DNA from: Hysterangium stoloniferum | Taxonomy: Eukaryota; Basidiomycota; Agaricomycetes; Hysterangiales; Hysterangiaceae | Direction: 5' to 3' | Length of the DNA: 64,000 nt | NCBI GenBank assembly: GCA_015178975.1 | Contig: WHVD01000041.1 | Location: forward strand, 434,001 to 498,000 | Shown here: one piece after another, positions 46,191 to 57,210 of the stretch | Numbering within the stretch: position 1 is the stretch's first letter | How the letters are laid out: each line of letters starts with the position of its first letter | The notes under the pieces: generated by a model | What the model was told of the DNA's origin: nothing | Databases searched by the model: none | Seen by the model: only the letters and a program-made list of their open reading frames with translations | Made by a program: the position numbers and the translations under genes

Positions 46191-47295
46191 ACACTACCAA
46201 TCCATATTATGGATCTTACTCCAAAAGGATAGTCTACAGATGATTGATTGACTAACTTTGGTCAGATGCAGGATAAATATTAATATTTCCCCATTCTCCA
46301 GATTATCATCTGATGGACTGGTTCTGAATGAAATATTAATTTTATGTCAAATGAAATATTAATTTTATGTCAAATGAAATAAATATACATATCTGTATAC
46401 TTGATTGAGTAAATAATTTTCAAAGTTTTTGGTTATGCTCCAAGTCAAAGGAATTTATGGGGGAGCTGGTGACCCAATAAGGGGATTTGGAAGTGTAAAT
46501 AGTTAGGAAACTGATTAAAAATATACATAGGGATGATACTGAGTTAAGGAAAAATAAGAAATAGAATGTCTCCTTACAGAAACAAAGTGATACAGAGAAT
46601 AGCAGAGAGCCATTGGAACAGAAATGGAGGAGTGTGGCTCAAAATGGAAATAACTTGAGTATGAGTTGTTGGTACACCATCATCAGGGATGCCAGTGTCA
46701 GAGGTACTGAATGGCAGGTTGCTGGAAAGATGAATACTCCAAGTGGGGTTCTGAAATGATGGTTCCTAACACCTCCATGGAAAGACATTACAGGGCTGAC
46801 CCTCACTTCAAAGGGTAAATGAAGTTTAATCCTGAGCTTTTGGTTACATTGATTAAAAATAGGTGATTTGGAAGATTGGAAGGCTGTTTTGAGAGACTGG
46901 AGCAAATTATATGATTGGATGAGGTACAATACATTGTGATGACAATGTATCTTAACAATAATTAATGTCTGATTTTAAGGGTATTTCAATGCATATTGAT
47001 GGTCTACAAGGCATCGAAATCCATCCTTGAATCTTTCAAGTGGCTTACAGCACCATTAATCGATCTTCCTTATCATAGTAGTTTCAGGTTATTTCACTGT
47101 GTGGGTGACTGCTGCCAGAACATATTGGTGGATGAGGCAGTGCACACCAGATTCTTTCTGTGGTAGATCATGAGCCAACTGTGATTGGAGAACCACATTA
47201 AGTTGAGATTATAAAATACTTGCTTCGAATTTTTCTTCAGACTCAGAAGAACAGATTTCTGCAAGGCAGGTGAATCCTGAAAGTTTGCATTAGTG
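46191..47295. other. Non-coding relic stretch
   Basis: AT-rich, with a short direct repeat ATGAAATATTAATTTTATGT near 46328-46370. No gene recognised. Confidence 0.4.
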
Positions 47296-47299
47296 GATT

Positions 47300-47699
47300 C
47301 TTTTGGCTTTCAAATTATGTAATGGTAATGCAATTTTTTATCTATTCCAAGCCCAAAAAGAACTTCCTGGCAGCTACTGATTTCAAAGTGATCTTATATT
47401 TTATCACAGCATAGGACCTTAGGACACTGACTGCTCCCAGGAATCCTTGGGACAAAGCAGTGAAAGCCTTTCAGAAAAGGCTTTTTGAACTTTCCAAAAA
47501 ACCCAAGGAAAAGATAGAATTTTTTAATCCAGTTATTTTCCCTGTTTTGGAAAGCAGACTGTTCATAGCCAAGCACCCTTTTTATTACTGGCCAGATGGC
47601 AAGTTGTTTCCTACTCACATACCTGATAAGAACTACGCTTATGGGGTCACTCTTTTGAACACTCACCTCATAGATTGGCACCTCCTCAATAACTATTGA
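47300..47699 (+). pseudogene. MYND-family paralogue, 3' fragment
   Basis: Translation matches the middle of the intact gene at 48317-49423: KPKKNFLAATDFK (intact: KPKKDFLADVDFK), then VIFPVLESRLFIAKHPFYYW (intact: VFPALEDKPFIARYPFRY). The frame is interrupted between the two blocks and the 5' half with the zinc finger is missing. A truncated tandem paralogue in the same orientation. Confidence 0.7.
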
Positions 47700-48216
47700 A
47701 TATACATGAGAGTTTATTATGCAGGTAATAACTCAAACAACTTATAAAAGATCAATCGAGGGCAAGGTGCCACTGTTAGATTTAGTGACTTGGCAAGATA
47801 TGTTGTGTAATATTGTGGGTCCATAGTCAACACCAGTGAATCTTCATCTCACTCATCTGTCCGTGTCCGTGTCTGAGCCTCCGCACTTTTAGTGTATTAC
47901 ATCCAGCCCCCCTCTTATCATTAACAGCAATTGTGTCAAATGAAATTTCCAGTACCCCTTTCCCTTAAACAGCAGTATGTGATGGGACTACAGTGCTCAG
48001 AATGCTGTGACTAAAAATAGGAAAACAATTCGATCTGAAGATTCGTCTCAGTTTTATGTGCGCACTTTCCCCGTTCCCAATCAATGTGAAAGCTGTAGTG
48101 GTCGTACGGAATAATTGATATATCCCCGCATCCGACTACTGTGGTACTAGCTGACTGCTCGAAATTAAAGTTACGGTGCCAGATGCCAAATGTAGCACTT
48201 CTGTGACGGCACAACA
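47700..48216. other. Intergenic and promoter region of the MYND gene
   Basis: 48160-48290 recurs in part at 50010-50130 upstream of the third copy, so the promoter was duplicated with the gene. Confidence 0.5.
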
Positions 48217-48220
48217 ACAT

Positions 48221-48231
48221 ATATATATAAG
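48221..48231 (+). promoter_or_regulatory. TATA box of the MYND gene
   Basis: TATATATAAGA about 95 bp upstream of the start codon at 48317. Confidence 0.5.
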
Positions 48232-48316
48232 AGGCGTCAACTTGCGGCCATCGAAGTCTGTTCTTCTCCTCTTCACACATCACATTGCTACTTTGAGAGA
48301 GTGTCTGCCATTAGTG

Positions 48317-49423
48317 ATGAAGAACTGCTCCGTTTGTGGCATACGGGCGTACCATGCATGTTCTAGATGCACCAATGCTATGTACTGCAGTAGAGAACAC
48401 CAAAAACAGGTCGGTGTGGTACCCTTTGGGCCAAGTTTTTCCGTTGACGAGCGTATTTTTACAATATAGGCATGGCCTGAGCATAAAATCGTCTGTCACG
48501 AGGCATTTCAAATTGGTATTTGGGCATCGGGACAGATCCAGACTGTAACACCCGTATTCGTTCCCGTTTCTTCGGGCAAAATAGAAACGCTCCCTCGCGA
48601 TAAAATAGCTAAACTGATACCCTGCCCTATCCAATATCTCAAAATCATTATGTCACCCTTCTCTACGCTATTTGGCGCCGACCATCACATCGTCTGCGCT
48701 TTTAATGGTGGTCCACCATCGTCTGGAGCGTGGATGGGCTCTATCCCATTTTACAGCACACCGGGTGACCTGTGCTGTCACGCTGTACACATGACCCGCT
48801 CTTTGGTGCATTCATTTGGATCCCAGATCAACGGCAGCGCTGTCTTTTTCTATCTCAAACCTAAAAAGGATTTCTTGGCCGATGTCGATTTCAAAGCCGT
48901 GCAAGAGTTTATTTCAGAGTGGGATGAGACAGATGCGGATTGCTCACAGACAACGCTCAGAAGACTGGCGAAGGAATTCGAAACAAACCTAAGCAACTTA
49001 TCCTCCTCCAAATCCGAAAACAGAGTGGACCGTTTTGACGTCTTCGTATTCCCTGCCTTGGAAGATAAACCTTTCATTGCAAGATACCCCTTCCGTTATA
49101 TCCCTCCTGATGATCAAGAACCGCTCGGCGCCCATAGCCCCGTCACTGGATATATTCTCGGGGATGGTTTTCGTAGCAACGTCCCCATAATCGACCACAA
49201 AACAAGCAGTTATCACACAATTTTCTTCAGAGACGAGTTCATGAAGGATCACTCTCCTGTGAACCAGTCGATAGTTCAAGCAACGAAGGGAATGGCTACA
49301 CACCCATGGGCGGGAAACATTATTGTCTCAAAGGCTGATATGCTTGGTGGGAATACTATGGACGTTCGTGCGAAGGATCTCAAGGCTATAATCAGCTATT
49401 TTGCTGCCTATGGGCAAATGTAA
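48317..49423 (+). CDS. MYND zinc-finger protein (complete)
   Basis: Two exons, 48317-48409 and 48470-49423, with a 60-nt GT-AG intron in phase 0; 348 residues. Residues 1-45 form a MYND finger: CSVCGIRAYHACSRCTNAMY then CSREHQKQ, and across the splice WPEHKIVCH, giving the C-x2-C ... C-x2-C-x4-YCS-x2-HQ-x2-W-x2-HK-x3-C pattern. The splice joins the finger in frame, which supports the intron. The remainder (SPFSTLFGADHHIVCAFNGG ... KDLKAIISYFAAYGQM) is a fungal extension I cannot assign; it has no SET-domain motif that I can see. MYND fingers bind proline-rich partners, so a role in protein interaction is inferred. Two damaged paralogues flank it. No break visible. Confidence 0.82.
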
Positions 49424-50005
49424 CAGAGAATGCATACAAGTAAAGCACGACTCCTCTTCTGACTCTGCTTTTTTCAAGCCACATGTACAACTATTCATTC
49501 TACAGGGTTTTCACAAAATTATTTCCAATTGAAATTTAGGTGTGTCAATGATTAAGTAGATCAGGATTTACGACACAGGAATATATTTCATAAGCAGGTT
49601 GAGACGTATGCCTGCATGTGAAAAAAAGCTGGAATGATCGTAGAAACTCGAGAGATTGCGACCGGTCTACAAGAGTTGGACCATGGATGTATTATTTAGC
49701 AGATGCCAAGCATTTTCAAGGCAAGAAAACATTGATAATCAACTTCTTTATTCATGATTGGTGGTCGCGACAGTCTAAATACGACCAGTATCCGTCATAC
49801 AGCCATTCCTCAAACAATACTCATTCCCACTGTTAGTGTCCAGCACAAGTGATATGAGTAATTCCTCAACCAAAAGAATCGAGTTTGCAGTTCATATTAT
49901 TATGTTTTCATGAGTCATTTCCTAAAGCTCGCAAAAAATCCCTTGGTTTACTTATACAGTACATTTTTGATATAATTCCTGAACCCGACCACCGAAGTAT
50001 TAGTT
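49424..50005. other. Intergenic DNA in the MYND cluster
   Basis: No gene or repeat recognised. Confidence 0.4.
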
Positions 50006-50009
50006 TACC

Positions 50010-50787
50010 GCCCGAAATTAGAGTTACGTGGCACTCCTGTGACGGCACAACGATAACATACAGAGGCGCCAACTGCGTCGGTGACTTAGGTCGCATCTTC
50101 TCTTCACACACCATAGTAGCGAGAGTTTGCCGGTGGTATTTACGGGGACTAGTCATGAAGGGGTATGGCGTTGGTGGCACGCAGGCTTCCATAGGTGTTC
50201 TCGGTGCGCCGGTATTTTGTACTGCGGGAGAGAACAGGTCGGCGTGGCTTTTTTTGTCAGGTTTTCAGACCGACCTGTTTCTTACGGCGCAAAGGCCTCT
50301 CCGGGGCGTAAGGTACCTCCCCACGGGCACTTTCGGTGCGGTGTTTTGACTTCGCGGCAGGCGGGGCCGAACCATAGCTCCTTCGCCCTACACGAGAGTG
50401 ATCCAACATTAATGGCACATGCGATGTGGTGCCGGTGGTCGGCGCTGGATGATGTGAGAAGTGGGAATAATAATCTCGAGATGTTGAGCTATTAGTTTGG
50501 ATACGTTATCGTGATAGAGTTTCTCGTCCGAGGTAAATTTTGGGGCTGTGCAGACGTTCGTTTCACCGTGCGGTACCTATGGTGCCGATTTCTCTCCAGA
50601 AACCCCAAAGAGATTGGCAAATGAGTTTGAAGAAAATGCTGTATCTCTATCCTCCAACTGTGAGGGCAGGCTGGTCAGTTTCGACATTAACCTTTACCCT
50701 GCCTTGGAAGAGAAACCGGTTATTATGAAACACCTATTTCGAAGATCTAATGAATATCCATCGTATTTGCATACTGGTCAGGAATAG
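50010..50787 (+). pseudogene. MYND-family paralogue, degraded
   Basis: 50010-50130 matches the promoter and leader of the intact gene. The finger region (50155-50255) aligns base by base but its cysteine pattern is disrupted (one frame still reads CSRCAGILYCGREQ). 50548-50787 reads RLANEFEENAVSLSSNCEGR and LYPALEEKPVIMKHLFR, matching RLAKEFETNLSNLSSSKSEN and VFPALEDKPFIARYPFR of the intact copy. The middle section is lost and several frames are needed, so it is a dead tandem duplicate. Confidence 0.72.
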
Positions 50788-51578
50788 TATACCCTTGGAA
50801 ATACCCGCATACAACAGGTTTCGATATTTAAACCAGATATCTCGGTTTGTTACCATGCGGACATGAGGGAGACCTTCATATATTCAATGGCTCTCCTCTT
50901 AACCTCTTAACCATCTCATAATTCAAGCAACCATGGGCAAGCGTCATGCCAATGGTCTGGAAACCTTTTAGCTTCTAAAACAAAATTAATTGGTTTAATG
51001 TCGCTATGGATGTTAATTAACGCGAAAGAAATGAAGGCTGTCGTCGATTATTTTATTGAAGATGGACAAGAATTTCTTTAACATGGCTGCGTAGTTAGCA
51101 TGAGTCATAGTTTTGGTCAATTTGATCTTTTCAGTTGACATGTTCTATACATTCCTGGAGCAATTGACAACCAGAGAGGCTATACGGTTCATCAAGCGTA
51201 AGGGTTTGGGTATGTCTAGGGGGATTGCACCTTGTATATAGATAGTACCTACATGTAGAGTAAGCTACGATTTTGGCCAGTAAATAGGGACATTGGAAAG
51301 GTAGTGTGTCTAAAGGCATTGGCGAGCATTCTTAGATATAGACAATATACACAGCATATCTACTGATGGAATCCCACTGCCTGACTCGGATATTCTTGAC
51401 AATTTTGCTGTATTTAGTTGGGAGCCAGAAGCTATCCGGGCTGGCCGCTAACCAGAGAGTGACTTTTAATCTACCAGTATTACTATTGGTAAATAAACAA
51501 TGGCACATGACCCGGAATATCGACTACTTCAATGAACTACAACCACATGCCATAGAGCCTTGATTAAATCTGCCAGCC
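50788..51578. other. Non-coding stretch
   Basis: 51000-51080 may be the last relic of the MYND paralogue (AKEMKAVVDYFIEDGQEFL against the intact AKDLKAIISYFAAYGQM). Otherwise nothing recognised. Confidence 0.4.
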
Positions 51579-52407
51579 TCAGACGCAACAAACAAGTTCG
51601 CCGCAGATCATTGTAAACCACCCATCCTCTCGTGCTCCCCATTCACGCCAGGCTTTGGAAATGTTCGTCAGCTCTTCCTCATCAGCGTGACCACCCGTCA
51701 ACGCGGTCTTTGCAACAAAGAACTCACAATTCTGTCGGCCCACATCTCACTCCACCATGTCTTCTCCTCCGGGGTATTGTAACACCAGGTACTTGCCATT
51801 GCCTTGACATTTGACTTGGAGAATCCAGCTTTTCTCGCCCATGCATGCATCTGGCGTCCAGCATCTGGTTCACCACCCACGGAACGCGCAACATGAACGT
51901 AATGGTTCTTCCATTGCTGCAGGCCTTCGACCTCAGGGAACCATATTATTGAAGAATAATCTGCATCACGAACGGCAACATATCCCCCCCTGGTTTCGTG
52001 ACACGGCGCATCTCCCGCAATGCCTATACGGGATCGTGAACATGCTGCAATACTTGATGGGCGTGTACAATATCAAATGTACCATCATGGTATTCCAGGG
52101 CATGTACGTTTCCAACTGCGAATTCAGTGTTTTCAAGGGCGCGTTTGGAGGCTGTGCTCCGTGCTTGCTGCAAGATATCTGGTGCATGCTCAAGACCGAG
52201 TACTTTTCCCTGTGGAACGAGGGCGGCGGCGGCGGCGGCGAAGTCGGCAGTTATAGTCCCAGGTCCGCATCCAACATCGAGGATGTACATGCTTGGGTTA
52301 ATATAATCTAGCATGTATGCGGCAGAATTCTTGGCAGTCCTCCACGTGTGCGAGCGGAGAACCGACTCGTGGTGACCGTGGATATATTGGGTGGTTGTTT
52401 GTGACAT
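51579..52407 (-). pseudogene. SAM-dependent methyltransferase (UbiE/COQ5-like), pseudogene
   Basis: Starts at 52407 with MSQTTTQYIHGHHESVLRSH. SAM-binding motif I is ILDVGCGPGTITADF (residues about 42-56), followed by GLEHAPDILQQAR, the NVHALEYHDGTFDIVHAHQ motif II region and LREMRRVTKPGG. The C-terminal half (GGEPDAGRQMHAWARKAGF, TPEEKTWWSEMWADR, AWREWGAREDGWF) matches a common fungal class I methyltransferase of about 270 residues. Three lesions: an in-frame TAG at 52024-52026 (a CAG-to-TAG type change), an extra C in the C7 run at 51984-51990, and a frame change near 51710. No introns are needed. The substrate is unknown; related proteins act on small molecules. Confidence 0.75.
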
Positions 52408-52786
52408 AACACTTGCTAGTGAGGTATAATGGCAGCTGGTGGCATTGTCAGTATTTAGTTATTATTTTTCAAAAACATACTCAAGTGTGAAATCCATGTG
52501 GAATACTTACATATTTTGCGGCCTGGATGATGAATACTTTTCTGGATTGACATCGACGTGTTTATGGGCTGGGGGGACAAGACATGGATACACTAGATAC
52601 ATCGCAGGTAGAGTAGGCTCACCCCCAGGTCAGGTCTTACTATTTCCTTCACAAAATGATTTTTACTACACATATACAAGTTTGCGTGTTATATATGTGA
52701 CTCTGAATTATGATCAGCATGACTCGAGTGGTGTGAATTGGTCCAGCGCCCCCTTATGTAATAGTTCGGGATGGTTCGATTGTGTG
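52408..52786. other. Intergenic DNA
   Basis: Nothing recognised. Confidence 0.4.
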
Positions 52787-53076
52787 GCCATGGGAAAGTG
52801 CCGCGCAGGGTGCCGCGAATATCTCAAAATGCCCTCAAAAACTCATTTAACTAGCATAAATAGATATAAATTTCCATCTATTCTTCATAATATATCAATA
52901 TGTGTACTGGGGGCCTGCTAATTTACTTTAAGAGTTAGTTTTAATGTTTAAAATGGTGTATTAGGCCCTTTTCTCATAGCATATCATTTAACATGATATT
53001 TTGAGTATTACCTTTCAAAATAGGACTCTGTTTTAGTTTAAAACCAAAATATGCGTTCGAAGCAATTGTCATGCAG
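52787..53076 (+). repeat. GC-tipped MITE-like repeat, copy 1
   Basis: GGCCATGGGAAAGTGCCGCG, then an AT-rich body (TTTAACTAGCATAAA, TTCTTCATAATATATCA, TAATTTACTTTAAGA). It matches 56346-56645 in the same orientation. Its 3' tip is missing or diverged. Confidence 0.7.
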
Positions 53077-53560
53077 TCAAATTTAATTTGGACTTAAATG
53101 TGGGGTTTGTCTCAATCATGGATCGTCTTAATAAAATACTATTAGATTCAACGTGTATCATTAGCCCCTCTCTGGAACTATTAAGTATCCTTCTCATCGT
53201 ACTTACTATTTTTTCCATTTTTAAATCCCCAAACTGCCATTATTATGAGGAATGGGCAGACCTTAGTTCCCAAATCACGCTTAGTTCCCGACTCACCTTA
53301 TTCCCTGGTTCTACAGAACAATACATGTTTAGAAATTCTTTATAAAAGGCTTCATTTTTGGACTTAGTGATGATTGATACATATCACAAGAAAATGACAT
53401 GTTGGCTTTGACAACATCAGGAAAGTGGGAAGATCAGTAATTATGCCATCTATATTGTCTAGAGCCATCTAGGAGAGCTAACTAGCTCGGCTAGACACAG
53501 CTAGACACACTACTTTCGCGAGATCCCTATTTACTAGTCGGTATAAAAACTTACTATAGA
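53077..53560. other. Non-coding stretch
   Basis: Nothing recognised. Confidence 0.4.
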
Positions 53561-53635
53561 TCTAGGGAGTCTAGGGAGTTTGGGGAGGCTAGGGAGTTTA
53601 AGGAGGCTAGGGAGTTTAGGGAGGCTAGGGAGTCT
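53561..53635 (+). repeat. Small minisatellite
   Basis: About four imperfect copies of an 18-bp unit CTAGGGAGTTTAGGGAGG. Confidence 0.75.
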
Positions 53636-54336
53636 ACATGGTGTAGTCATTCCCAAATCCCTGATGAAGGGGACTTTCCCACGTGATGTACCAAACAGCG
53701 TATGTTGACTTTTCTGGGATTTGGGATAGTGAAGGGATTACGAGCATTGGGGTTCGGGTCGTCGCTGTCGAAAATCACCACAGAGTTTGGGTTATATAAG
53801 GTCTCTTTGTATTTGTTTAGTCTTTGTCTGTTTACAACGAGTACCGTCCTCACTCAGACAAGCGGGAAGTTGTCTAGGAATAACACCAGAGAAGTTTCAA
53901 CAGTATGATGAATAGGTATTACAAGCAATGTGCAGAAGGAGGCGCAGGTTTGATTGTCACAGAAGCCACTAGATCTGGTTACGCATCAAGGGCGAGTCCC
54001 ATGCTTGATATTAGAGATCCCTACTCTTGATGTTAGGTTTTGCGGGGCTAATAACCTGTAGAAGTTTCACACTGAGTGATATAGTGATATACCCTTCATT
54101 GAGAGGATACGTGCTCGTTCGTTATACTATATTGTGTGGCTCGCGCGACTTGAACTATACGGCTCTCCTGAATTCACTGTGTTCAAGTTTACCAGAGGTA
54201 GCTGATGTACTAATGCTTCTACTTCAACAAAACGGACATCGCATATCAGGTTCATACAAAATCTTAGGCGACGTTACTCTCCATTATTCATATTATTAGC
54301 AACTCACCCTGTCAGGGCCTGCATTGAAAAAAATCC
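53636..54336. other. Possible oxidoreductase relic and downstream region of the P450
   Basis: At 53906-54029 the plus strand reads MMNRYYKQCAEGGAGLIVTE followed by ATRSGYASR, resembling the Y-Y-x-Q-R-A-x-x-G-G-x-L-I-x-x-E segment of Old Yellow Enzyme family flavin oxidoreductases. No other part of that family was found, so it is at best one exon of a dead gene. Confidence 0.35.
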
Positions 54337-56299
54337 TTATTGATATTCTGTTTCCAGGATCCTGGCTTTTGTGTGTTGTGACCTCGGAGATATAGAACAA
54401 GTATAGGGAGGAGGATGTCTTTGAAAGAGGAGAATGTGGATGTTCTAGCATTGCTTTGGTGTCTGTATAGTTTTACTCACAAGAGAACAGGTCCCTCTGC
54501 AACCGGAATAGTCGCGTAGCTGATGTCAACATTTTTACCTTCACTATCCTTTGGAGGGGCGAAATTAAAAACAGCAAGGAGACTTGCAATCGACATCCAG
54601 AGTGACGTATAAGCGACTTCCTGACCCGGACAGACGCTGCATCACGAGCAACATGGTTGGTATATGAGCGCATATTATAGCTGAAAATACCCATACCGTC
54701 TTCCAAACCCAAAAGGGCCTCGAGTAGCTGGATCTGCTTCTGGGTTCTTGTCCACACTGACTAGGAATCGCTCTGGGCGAAATGTGAACGGGTCGCTGTA
54801 TACTGTCTCGTCACGCAACATCGCCCATACATTTGTTAAAATGATGCTTTCTTTAGGAATTCTATACCCTCGATACTCGTCCTCTTCAGTTGTAGCATGA
54901 GGGAGTCCAGTCCCCGTGACAGGAATCCACCGCAATGATTCTTTTAATAGAGCATCAATGTAAGGCAGGTGGGGACGATCGTCGAACGAGGGCAAGCGGA
55001 AACTGATGTTGTCCGGGGAGCCTAGTACCGTGTCGAGCTCTTTATGGGCACGATGTTGGACATCCGGATTAAGGACAAGTGCGAGGATGCAGGATTTCAA
55101 AGGGATCACGGTAGTATCTGATCCTGCTGAGAATATTGTTAGCAAGGATCTCGTCAATAAGCTACTTAAAATATAGAGAAGAGATCCCGGAACATACCAC
55201 CATATATTGAAGCGGCAATTTTTGTTATGTCGTACAGTAATCCCGAGTCGGACATCTCACCAAGGTCGCCAAGTGCGTCACCCACGAAACAAGCTGAGGC
55301 TTTCCCGACGGCCTGTAAGGTATGGGTCATCAAACTATCCAGATTTATTCCGGGATACTTACTAGCCATCTCCTGTAAGTTTCAAAAGGTACACGAGCTA
55401 ACTTTTCGTTAATTTCCCTCGCCTCCTTAGCATATCCCTTAAATTTGTTCCCAGGAAACCACGACGGAATGTATTTCACTTTGATAAAGGTATCTCAGTC
55501 CCCTCTAAGTATTCTTCAATTAACTTACTCCATGGTATGATATTTACCAGAAACTTTGTAGGGTTCATTCCTAGCGCCACTTTTGTTGCAAATTGCTCGG
55601 CGAATTGTACATGGGGGTCATTTTTCGGTTGCACGTCAAAGCCATATACCATTCCTAGGAGCACGTTTCCTATCATATGGTGTATACTCACGTCTAACTC
55701 CGCCGGAGAGCGTAGTAGCGACCGGAGGAGTGTGTGTGTAGACGACACCTGTCTTGACGAATAGGACGCCTTTACCGTTGGAGAATTGATATGCTGCGCA
55801 AAAAGACGGCGGTATCTTTTCCAGCTTGAACTGTATCGTTTCATAGCAAACGACCAATCCAGATCCATGCTGTGGATGTATTGGCCATCATCCGACACTG
55901 TAGAATAAATCGTGTATCCACTTACAGATCTGGATCATGAATCATAGGCATGTATGGTCTGTCGGAATAGATGGCTGAACGTCGTTCTAATAGATCGTTC
56001 GCGACGTCGACAGAATTAATGATAATAATGTGCTTCCCAAGCACCTCCATATGGACGATGTCTCCGTATTTCTCTCGCCACTCTGTGTAAATCTCATACT
56101 CTCGAGATCTTGGCATATTGAACAAATTTCCTAGTAGTGGTAGCGGTTTGGGTCCGGGGGGTAGAGGCAGTCGTTTAGACAGAAAGATACATCGAGTCCA
56201 CACACTGACCACTGCGATGACGCCAATGAGTAAGGCAGTGCCAGGGACAGAAGGCGTCCAGTCAGCATATACATTGTAGAATTTGCCGTCGTTCCCCAT
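54337..56299 (-). CDS. Cytochrome P450 monooxygenase (complete, seven exons)
   Basis: Exons: 56299-55926, 55869-55529, 55478-55363, 55312-55201, 55126-54697, 54636-54481, 54418-54337; introns of 56, 50, 50, 74, 60 and 62 nt, all GT-AG. They join to 1611 nt, 536 residues, with every phase consistent. An N-terminal membrane anchor (about residues 18-36, GTALLIGVIAVVSVW) leads to the proline hinge LPLPPGPKPLPLLGN. Helix I AGSDTT, the K-helix KESLRW (E-x-x-R), FRPERF, and the heme loop FGFGRRVCPG with the cysteine ligand (split by intron 5) are all present. The C-terminus CSISPRS matches fungal P450s of the CYP5037/CYP620-like kind. It should be an ER-bound heme-thiolate monooxygenase needing a P450 reductase; the substrate cannot be told. 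A complete gene between two copies of a MITE-like repeat. Confidence 0.88.
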
Positions 56300-56345
56300 T
56301 GCCTTAGTGTGTTAGAGCAGTGTGGAAAGATAGCTCCGGTCCGTG

Positions 56346-56690
56346 AGGGCCATGGGAAAGTGCCGCGCGCTGCCGCGCAAGTGCCGCGACACCTCAAAAT
56401 GCCCTCAAATACACATTTAACTAGCATAAAATAAATATAGTTTTGTATATATTCTTCATAATATATCATATGTCTACTGGGGCTCTGCTAATTTACTTTA
56501 AGACTGGGTTTTAATGTTTAAAATTGTGAATTAGCCACTTTTTTAAGAGTATATATCATTTAAAATGGTATTTTGAGTATTAACATTCAAAATATAGCTA
56601 TGTTTTAGTTTGAAGCCAAAATGTATATTCGCGGCAATTGTCCACTTTTCGCGGCACCCCTCACAGCAGTGCGCGGCACCTACACAGTGA
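56346..56690 (+). mobile_element. GC-tipped MITE-like repeat, copy 2
   Basis: The left tip GTGCCGCGCGCTGC at 56360 and right tip GCAGTGCGCGGCAC ending at 56679 are inverted complements, with a second inverted block (GTGCCGCGACACC / TTTTCGCGGCACC). The roughly 320-bp body is AT-rich and non-coding. It lies 50 bp upstream of the P450 start and may contribute to its promoter. Confidence 0.7.
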
Positions 56691-57210
56691 GATTCAATGT
56701 CGGAGTTTGAAAAACTTCCGAGCCTCAACAGTCAATATTTGCAAGTCCTGACCCAAAGCACACTATATCATTTGGTGACACTCTGATCAGCTTTTCTACT
56801 ATCCACTGTTATTGAGCATTGTTTCTTTCCAGTTATTCAACACTTCTGTAAGGGTTTGGGAATCTCTTACTTTGGAAAGGTACTATCCTTCCTCTTAGAT
56901 AGTTGTCTCTTTTTCTTATTTTTTATAGCTTGCTCTTTGATTAGGTTAGGAGTACCTGGCTGATAGATTAAGACAGTGAGAAGTTACCTCTTTCACTTAT
57001 ACAGTGTGAGTGGCTTCCACTCTAGACTCTAAGGTGTAGGTTTAGTGTTTATCTGTTTTGGTCACTCCCACAGCAACAGATTATATTATACAAGTCAGGG
57101 AAATATATATACAATACACTGCTTACTGGACTTCCTGAAATTTACAGTATTCAGTTATTCCTCTTACATATTTCTCTAATAATATATCATCATAACATTT
57201 TTTTGAACTG
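56691..57210. other. Intergenic DNA
   Basis: Nothing recognised. Confidence 0.35.

Noticed and set aside
55870-55925. A 28-nt first P450 intron ending at the nearer CAG
   Set aside because: It breaks the reading frame; the next CAG gives a 56-nt intron in frame and yields the expected D-W-S-F-A segment.
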